Of a DNA stretch of 64,000 nt, positions 58,733-64,000 are shown piece after piece (the stretch's first letter is position 1; each line of letters opens with the position of its first letter). A program made the position numbers and the translations under genes. Below the pieces are notes generated by a model. That model was not told the DNA's origin, ran no database searches, and saw only the letters and a program-made list of their open reading frames with translations. The DNA lies in the NCBI RefSeq assembly GCF_000234665.1, contig NC_018336.1, positions 909,069 to 973,068 of the forward strand. Direction: 5' to 3'. This DNA is from Leishmania mexicana MHOM/GT/2001/U1103 (lineage: Eukaryota > Euglenozoa > Kinetoplastea > Trypanosomatida > Trypanosomatidae).

Positions 58733-60682
58733 ATGCTATCAGACTACTGGCTTCTCACGGATCTGGACGGGACGCTGATCCCCACCCCGCACAAGGCAAA
58801 CGGCCGGTATCTCCCCATCACGCGAAGCCCGTGCTTTGAGCCTATCAAGCAGTGGCTGAGCAGTGACGGCAACGTGTGCATCGTCACGACGGCGGACCTG
58901 CGGGCGATCGACCAGGTGTACTACCCGCTGAGATCGTTTCTCAAGACCTATCAGGAGTACGTCAATGAGGCTGCGGCGGCAGGAACTCCGCTAGCGACGG
59001 TTGATGGCATGACAGCGCAGCCGCCCCGCCGCGGCTGCCTGCTCTTGTCCCTCTACACCGGCGCTGTTCTGTACTGGTGCACATCCGACTCGATTATCAT
59101 GCTTCCGGGGTACGCGAGCGCTGTGCACTGCGCCACACGCGAGGCCGTCGAGCTGGCGACTGCCTACCAGGTGCGTATGTCGCACGCCACCTTGTTTGTG
59201 GACGGCAGTGGTAAGCAGCTGCGTCCGCAGCCGGAGGTGTGCGTGCGTGGCACCTGCATCGATTCCGCAACCGCCCGCTGCCTGCGGACGCGCGTCGAGG
59301 CACTTTATCTGGATTTCGTTCGTGACGTACTCTCCGGCAAGGACCCCGCCGTACGCGAGGCAATGAAGTGGCTCTCGCAGCGCTACCAGAGCATGTGGGG
59401 TGGCCTCTTGCAGTACCTTGAGCTTATTTACGGAACGGCGGTGCACAACCACCCCACATCACCGCTACTGCTAGGCACGATGGCTAAGCAGACACTCTTG
59501 TCACTGGCGCAGCAGCCTCCAGCGGACCCTGAAGCTGTGGAGTGGAAGGTGGAGTACCTGCGCTCACGACGGGGCTTCTTGACCGCCGTCGGCATCCTCC
59601 GCGTCGAGTACGTCGACTCACATTTGTGCTACACTGGGGACGACAAAGGCACGCCGCAGCGGGGGTCGAACCAGCATGCCGAGACTCAGACGAAGGCGGC
59701 GGAGCGTGCACAGCTCGTCTCCTACGCAGCTCAGGTGCTGCTGGCTGATCTGCCCGCGACGGCTGCGCCGAAGCTGGCGGCTGCAACGGCGACGATGGCG
59801 AGCTTCTTGGTCGACCTCCTCGCTCCCAGTGCGAGGCATTTTCAGCGGCAGATGCGTGATGCTACGCTCCCTGTGACGGAGCTGGCACCAGCGTCCCCCT
59901 CGTCCACCTTGCCTGCATCGTCGGAAGGTGCGGCCAACATTGCACAGGTGATACTGCTCGGCCTGCCACTACGTCTCTTCTCCAAGTACTTCCGGTCTCA
60001 CGTGGCGGAGCTGGTGCGCGGTGGCGTGAACCCCATGCCGCAGCCAAACAGCGTCGTCTTCTCCAAGATTGGTGTGAGCAAGTCCACGGCACTGCGCTAC
60101 CTACTGGGCAGGGACCGGGTCGCTCCTGTTGAGGACTGGCAGCTGCACTTCACCGAAGCCACCCCAAGCCCCAAAGTGGGCCCGGCAAGTCAAGCAATCA
60201 ACTTCGCCGGGTGCGTCGGGCGCTATTACGGCATCGCCATGGGTGACAACCCGCAATCCACCGACTACGAGCTGACGGTGTTCCGAGATCTGCCGTTTCT
60301 ATCTGTGGAGGAGGAGTCTCAGCGGGTGGAACGGCAGCGACGCATTCTTCGACGACTGCAGCGTACACAGTCCATCGAGAGCCGTGGCGGCCAGCCGTTG
60401 ATGCCAGATGGCAGCCAGGCGCCGTCCTACGCGGAGCTCGTCAGCAGCCTGCACCGCAGCGGACCCATGATGGACGACCGTCTTTTTCGAAACATCAACT
60501 ACGTTGGTGGTGAGGAAGAGGGCACGGCGCTGTTTCTTGCCGCACTGCTCCACTACGCCAAGGGAGCGCGTACGAGCAAAAAGGGCCAGTTGACGACGGC
60601 GGAGTTCCGCGGTGCTGTCAGCAAAGCACAAGAGACAAGTCGCGATCAGGTGATGCACCGCACACCCCCTGCGAAGCTTTAG
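58733..60682 (+). CDS. HAD-superfamily hydrolase, sucrose-phosphate-phosphatase-like
   Basis: The N-terminus MLSDYWLLTDLDGTLIPTP carries HAD motif I, with nucleophile D10 and acid/base D12. Downstream are KIGVSKSTALRYLL (~445, candidate motif III lysine) and GIAMGDNPQSTDYEL (D505, motif IV metal-binding aspartate). A large cap region lies between, as in type IIB (Cof-type) HADs such as sucrose-6-phosphate, trehalose-6-phosphate and mannosyl-3-phosphoglycerate phosphatases. The GDN-x-x-x-x-D spacing favours a phosphatase. The 649-residue length is well above the usual 250-420; the extra sequence lies mainly in the cap, with an additional ~140 residues after motif IV. The substrate cannot be deduced. 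No targeting signal is evident. The ATG at 58733 immediately precedes the first strand of the fold. Confidence 0.8.
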   Translation: MLSDYWLLTDLDGTLIPTPHKANGRYLPITRSPCFEPIKQWLSSDGNVCIVTTADLRAIDQVYYPLRSFLKTYQEYVNEAAAAGTPLATVDGMTAQPPRRGCLLLSLYTGAVLYWCTSDSIIMLPGYASAVHCATREAVELATAYQVRMSHATLFVDGSGKQLRPQPEVCVRGTCIDSATARCLRTRVEALYLDFVRDVLSGKDPAVREAMKWLSQRYQSMWGGLLQYLELIYGTAVHNHPTSPLLLGTMAKQTLLSLAQQPPADPEAVEWKVEYLRSRRGFLTAVGILRVEYVDSHLCYTGDDKGTPQRGSNQHAETQTKAAERAQLVSYAAQVLLADLPATAAPKLAAATATMASFLVDLLAPSARHFQRQMRDATLPVTELAPASPSSTLPASSEGAANIAQVILLGLPLRLFSKYFRSHVAELVRGGVNPMPQPNSVVFSKIGVSKSTALRYLLGRDRVAPVEDWQLHFTEATPSPKVGPASQAINFAGCVGRYYGIAMGDNPQSTDYELTVFRDLPFLSVEEESQRVERQRRILRRLQRTQSIESRGGQPLMPDGSQAPSYAELVSSLHRSGPMMDDRLFRNINYVGGEEEGTALFLAALLHYAKGARTSKKGQLTTAEFRGAVSKAQETSRDQVMHRTPPAKL

Positions 60683-61853
60683 GCAAACTGGAAAAAAAAA
60701 GAAAAACAAAAAGGAACGACGATCGCGTGCCCTGCACCTCGGGCATAGTTGCCGCCACAGCACCGAGCGAATGGCTGCTTTCCCCTCCCTTATGCTTCGC
60801 CAACTCCTTCGTGAATCGCAAATACATTGTCTTCACGCGCCTTCGTGTGTTTACGTGGTTTTTCGCTAACCGCCACCCTACTCAAACTTGTTCTCTGCGT
60901 TGGTGGCACACTTGCCTCTGCGTACTCGTGTGCGCGCCTTCTCTGTTGTTTCGCTCACCATGTCGCATTCGGGAAAAGCTCGGGATCGTGTGGTTGTTTA
61001 TCGCGTGTGTGTGTGTTTGTGTGCCCTGCAGTCCCTCTCTCGCTGGGCGTGCCTGTGTGGCAGCAGCTGAGTTTTGGTGGTGGCGGCAGCGTGGGAGGGT
61101 GGGATGCAGACCTCTGGAGGTGACTGCTTACGTGAGAGGCCTGCGGGGACGGTATCGAGAAGCACCATCTGAAGAGCAAAGGAGCTGCACTCAGAAAGTG
61201 GGGGGGGGGAGGGGGACGCAACGACCTGGACGAGTAGAGATCCAGCGCGTCGGCTCGCAATCAGGAATCCAGAATCTGAGACCGGAGGCGGCGGTGTGAG
61301 ACTCCTTGGGCCACACCCCGAGCCGATACGGCGGTGGCACAAGGATGTGCCCCATCGCAAAGGCAGTCACTCCTCTCCCATCAGTTTATCAAGCGGGCGC
61401 TCTCAGATGGAGCTCTTCCACGAGTGCGTTTTCTGCGTCACTTGCACTGTCCGACATATGCTCCTCACCGACTCTTCTTGCCCCATCGTTATTCGCATTT
61501 CGTTCCATCTACTCCTCCGTCACATATTGTCGTTGGGTGTCTCGACACAACATGCACGGCGTCCACAGTATTGCACACTCGAAACCTTAACTTCGAATTC
61601 TACGTGATCCGTACCTCCTCGCGTTACTACGCCCCACCCCTCCCCCTTCTCTCGGTGACTGTTCGCTCTTCTCAGCTCGCAGATCCACCCGCTACCATTA
61701 ACCAGTGCGTCCCGATATACGCGGTTTCGCTGTCGTCGTATTCATCTCTTTACTTGACCTGCGCTCTCGCCCTGTGACGACGGCTCTCACTCTCGTCACA
61801 ACACCCGGCTCGCTATTTAACGGCACAGCCTTGAACCTTGCTTTTGCACTCTG
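60683..61853 (+). other. Noncoding spacer
   Basis: UTR-type DNA with A-runs at 60691-60710, a G10 run at 61200-61209 and C/T tracts at 61640-61770. No gene was recognised. Confidence 0.55.
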
Positions 61854-63362
61854 ATGCGCAACATGTCTGACCAGTTTCCTGTGGAGGACTCGCCGATGAA
61901 CGCACAGCCGCAGATGGCGAACGGCGATGACCACCCGAAGAGGGCCTCGCCGATGAATCGAAATAACACACACGCATTCGATGAGGATACGCTGAATGGG
62001 CGCCCAAACGAGCCAGAGAATACGTCGAGGCCGAAGGCCCCAACCGCGACTGCCAATGGGGATTGCGCGAACTCCGCCCATTCCGAATATGTGGCGGCGA
62101 AGGAGCGGCTGGAGGCGGCACGCGCAGCGCACAAGCAGCGCTTGCATGAGATCAAGGACGACAAGTCGCTAAAGATAAAATCCATGCCGTCTCTGGAGGA
62201 GCTGCGTGACGAGCGCGTGCGTCTCTCGGAGCAGGTGCTCCATCACAAGGACGAGCAGGACTCTCTTGCCCTCGACATCGAAGGGCTGCAGGGCGCCGCG
62301 GAGGTGTACCAACTGGCGGCCCGTGTGCAGCGCCTGGAGCACTTTGCCCAGCGTGCGTCCACGTACGTCGAGGAGACGCTGCCGAAAGAGATCGAGAGGA
62401 CGCTGGAGGAGGACCGCCAGCAGTCCAATCAGGAGCTCTGCGCCTACATCCAGGAGCTTCAGACCAAGCGCGCGAACACGCTCAAGAGGGTTGTCGCCTC
62501 GCAGGAAAGCATGGTCAAGAGGAATCGGCACCAAAGCGATGCCGCTGTGAGCGAGGAGGAGGACCCGATGGAGGCCAAGGCGGCGGCGCACACGCAGGAA
62601 AATAAGGACGAGTGCGTCGTGCTGCATCAAAAGATCCGCAGGTTCTGCTCTATGAGGACGAAGCTGCAGAGCGACATCCTGAAGGAGAAGGGTGCCAGCA
62701 AAAAGATGGAGGAGAGGATGTGCGCCTCCATCCGCACCGCGGAACTGACCAACACCCGCGATGCCCGCATATGTGGGGAGCTGAACAACCGCAACGCCGC
62801 CGCCACGACGAACTCGCAGCTGCTTATGGACCAGCTCAACGTCGTTCACTACGGCATAGGCAACGCGCCGTCGACGAAGCAGCTGCTGGAGGACCGCAAG
62901 GAGCGTGAGGCCTTGCTGGAACCCGTCGAGACGAATCCGCTGGACTATGGGCGCTTTGCATTCAATGGCTCCTTAGGCTCCCGGGGGTCGTACGCGAATT
63001 CGCTGAGCTCACACCCACGCGCCATGAGGCCACCGCTGGTGGCCTCGAAGCCGACGGCGTCGCAGCGCGCCCGCGATGACGCCTCGCGCTCCTCACGCGA
63101 GGAGTTTGCGCAGATGCTGCGCCGAAACAGCGAAGGTAACAGCTACCAACCATCTCGCTCCCAGTCGTTGTCGAGGCCACCGCTGGTGGCCTCGAAGCCG
63201 ACGGCGTCGCAGCAGAACCGTGAGGGCGCTCTTCGCGAGGAACGCGAGGAGGTTTTGGCGTCCCGTACTCCCGCGCGGAGCAACTCCATCTTCTCGGAGG
63301 GGCGACCGGCATCCCTTGCGGGCAGGTCTACCGCTTCGCATTGTAACCGTGATGGGCAGTAG
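61854..63362 (+). CDS. Coiled-coil hypothetical protein with duplicated 13-residue motif
   Basis: A 502-residue protein of no recognised family. Residues ~80-360 are highly charged and helical (KERLEAARAAHKQRLHEIKD, LEELRDERVRLSEQVLHHKD, LPKEIERTLEEDRQQSNQEL), consistent with long coiled coils, including a conserved-looking LRTKLQSDILKEKG-type stretch near 265. The C-terminal ~130 residues are Ser/Arg-rich and contain RPPLVASKPTASQ twice, encoded by identical 41-bp DNA repeats at 63026-63066 and 63173-63213, plus a degenerate third version (GRSTASHCNRDG) at the end. A second ATG at 61863 could also serve as start. Function is unknown; a cytoskeletal or flagellar role is a guess from composition. 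Confidence 0.78.
   Translation: MRNMSDQFPVEDSPMNAQPQMANGDDHPKRASPMNRNNTHAFDEDTLNGRPNEPENTSRPKAPTATANGDCANSAHSEYVAAKERLEAARAAHKQRLHEIKDDKSLKIKSMPSLEELRDERVRLSEQVLHHKDEQDSLALDIEGLQGAAEVYQLAARVQRLEHFAQRASTYVEETLPKEIERTLEEDRQQSNQELCAYIQELQTKRANTLKRVVASQESMVKRNRHQSDAAVSEEEDPMEAKAAAHTQENKDECVVLHQKIRRFCSMRTKLQSDILKEKGASKKMEERMCASIRTAELTNTRDARICGELNNRNAAATTNSQLLMDQLNVVHYGIGNAPSTKQLLEDRKEREALLEPVETNPLDYGRFAFNGSLGSRGSYANSLSSHPRAMRPPLVASKPTASQRARDDASRSSREEFAQMLRRNSEGNSYQPSRSQSLSRPPLVASKPTASQQNREGALREEREEVLASRTPARSNSIFSEGRPASLAGRSTASHCNRDGQ
63026..63213 (+). repeat. Two identical 41-bp direct repeats inside a CDS
   Basis: GAGGCCACCGCTGGTGGCCT and the following 21 bases occur at 63026-63066 and again at 63173-63213, offset by 147 bp (49 codons, in frame). 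Each repeat contains the local inverted repeat AGGCCACC/GGTGGCCT. Confidence 0.9.
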
Positions 63363-64000
63363 AAGGAAGACGAAGAGAGAGGTGCGTGGCGGCGAGAGCA
63401 GCTACTGGCAATGAATGTGATACACAAGACGATGGTTGTCGCCGTTTCCAAGGACGGAAAGAGAGATGCCCACCACTGTCGGTAGCGGCACCACGAACTA
63501 AGGATGCGTCGCCAGTCGTGTAACCCCGTAGGAATGGTCACCCTGTGCGTGTCTCTCCGTCTCTCCTTTTCCTCGTCGTGTGTATGTGCATGTGTGTGTG
63601 TGTGTGTGTGTGTGTGTGGCTGTATGTTGCGGTGCGCCCATCGTCTCGCGCACCCCCCAAGCGTCGCTGTTCGCCCCGCCTCCTTTTCCTTTTCCTTTTC
63701 CTTTTTTTTTTCGCTTTTCAATTACGCTGTACCGTGAATGGAGTGTAGCCCCCCCCCCCCCCAGTCAAGGGAGATGGAGGGGGTGAGGGCGGAGGGTGAG
63801 AACGCGTTGAACTGATAGCTTTGGTCCACCCCCTCCCCGCGCACTAGGATGTGTCGTTGCACCGATGTGCGTCTTCTTCTCTTCCTGTCGAGAGGAAGGA
63901 TCGCATTGGCGGCTATTAGCGATACGGTGCACCCCCCCTCCTCCTCCCCTGTAGATAGACGCGCTGTCTCTCTCTCTCTATCTGTTTGCCCCCCCCCCCC
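63363..64000 (+). other. Noncoding: 3'UTR and intergenic sequence to window end
   Basis: Contains a (GT)n block at 63591-63618, a TTTTCC repeat at 63683-63705, a C14 run at 63749-63762, a CT-repeat near 63966-63980 and a C-run at the window end. No gene was seen. Confidence 0.6.

Noticed and set aside
1..64000. tRNA, rRNA, snRNA or CRISPR features
   Set aside because: No cloverleaf with A/B boxes, rRNA-like segment or regularly spaced repeat array was seen by eye. Small snoRNAs could be missed without a computational scan.
1..64000. Strand-switch region or transcription start
   Set aside because: Every supported gene is on the + strand, so no divergent or convergent switch lies in the window.

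Overview
The window looks like a nuclear chromosome segment from a trypanosomatid, most probably Leishmania. The evidence is: GC-rich, intron-free coding sequences all on the + strand; long UTR-type spacers full of polypyrimidine tracts and CA/GT microsatellites; no conventional promoters; and dispersed retroposon-like repeats of the SIDER type. The gene content and order (UDP-galactose epimerase, CDC45, SCOT-family CoA-transferase, TRAP1-like Hsp90, nucleostemin-like GTPase, DPH2) recall a block of Leishmania chromosome 33. That placement is from memory and was not checked. The species cannot be fixed from the sequence alone.

Layout: (1) 1-3375, a protein kinase open at the window edge, with a degenerate nucleotidyl-cyclase-like N-terminal half. 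(2) 4300-8744, a repeat island: one GC-rich retroposon-like element (A), then two near-identical ~590 bp elements (B1 sense, B2 antisense) that bracket GALE as inverted repeats. (3) 10422-23972, a probable mitochondrial hypothetical protein, CDC45, a large coiled-coil protein and a mitochondrial SCOT/ASCT-family CoA-transferase. (4) 24481-24991, a third copy of the B element (B3, 3'-truncated). (5) 25714-38704, a TBC1D23-like TBC-rhodanese protein with a perfect 16-bp hairpin in its presumed 3'UTR, an NCA2-like mitochondrial membrane protein, an FG-rich nucleoporin-like protein and a low-complexity hypothetical. (6) 41815-51024, a GRASP-type Golgi protein, TRAP1-like mitochondrial Hsp90 and a circularly permuted nucleolar GTPase, followed by a 100-N assembly gap whose flanks are inverted repeats. 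(7) 52185-63362, DPH2, a tandem MYND-finger protein, a HAD-type phosphatase and a coiled-coil protein with a duplicated 13-residue motif. The rest is noncoding.

All sixteen genes called here share one strand, as expected for a single polycistronic transcription unit. Individual mRNAs would be made by spliced-leader trans-splicing at AG sites after polypyrimidine tracts and by coupled polyadenylation. Neighbouring genes are not functionally linked in the bacterial operon sense, although mitochondrial (ASCT, NCA2-like, TRAP1) and Golgi/endosome (TBC1D23-like, GRASP) functions recur. Start codons were taken as ATG only; several longer reading frames begin at TTG/GTG or upstream of a good splice acceptor and were shortened.

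The most unusual structures are the inverted repeat pair around GALE, the matching 3' ends of two otherwise different repeat elements, the 16-bp hairpin at 28455-28489, the kinase/cyclase-like architecture and the inverted-repeat flanks of the gap. No clearly new multi-gene system was found.
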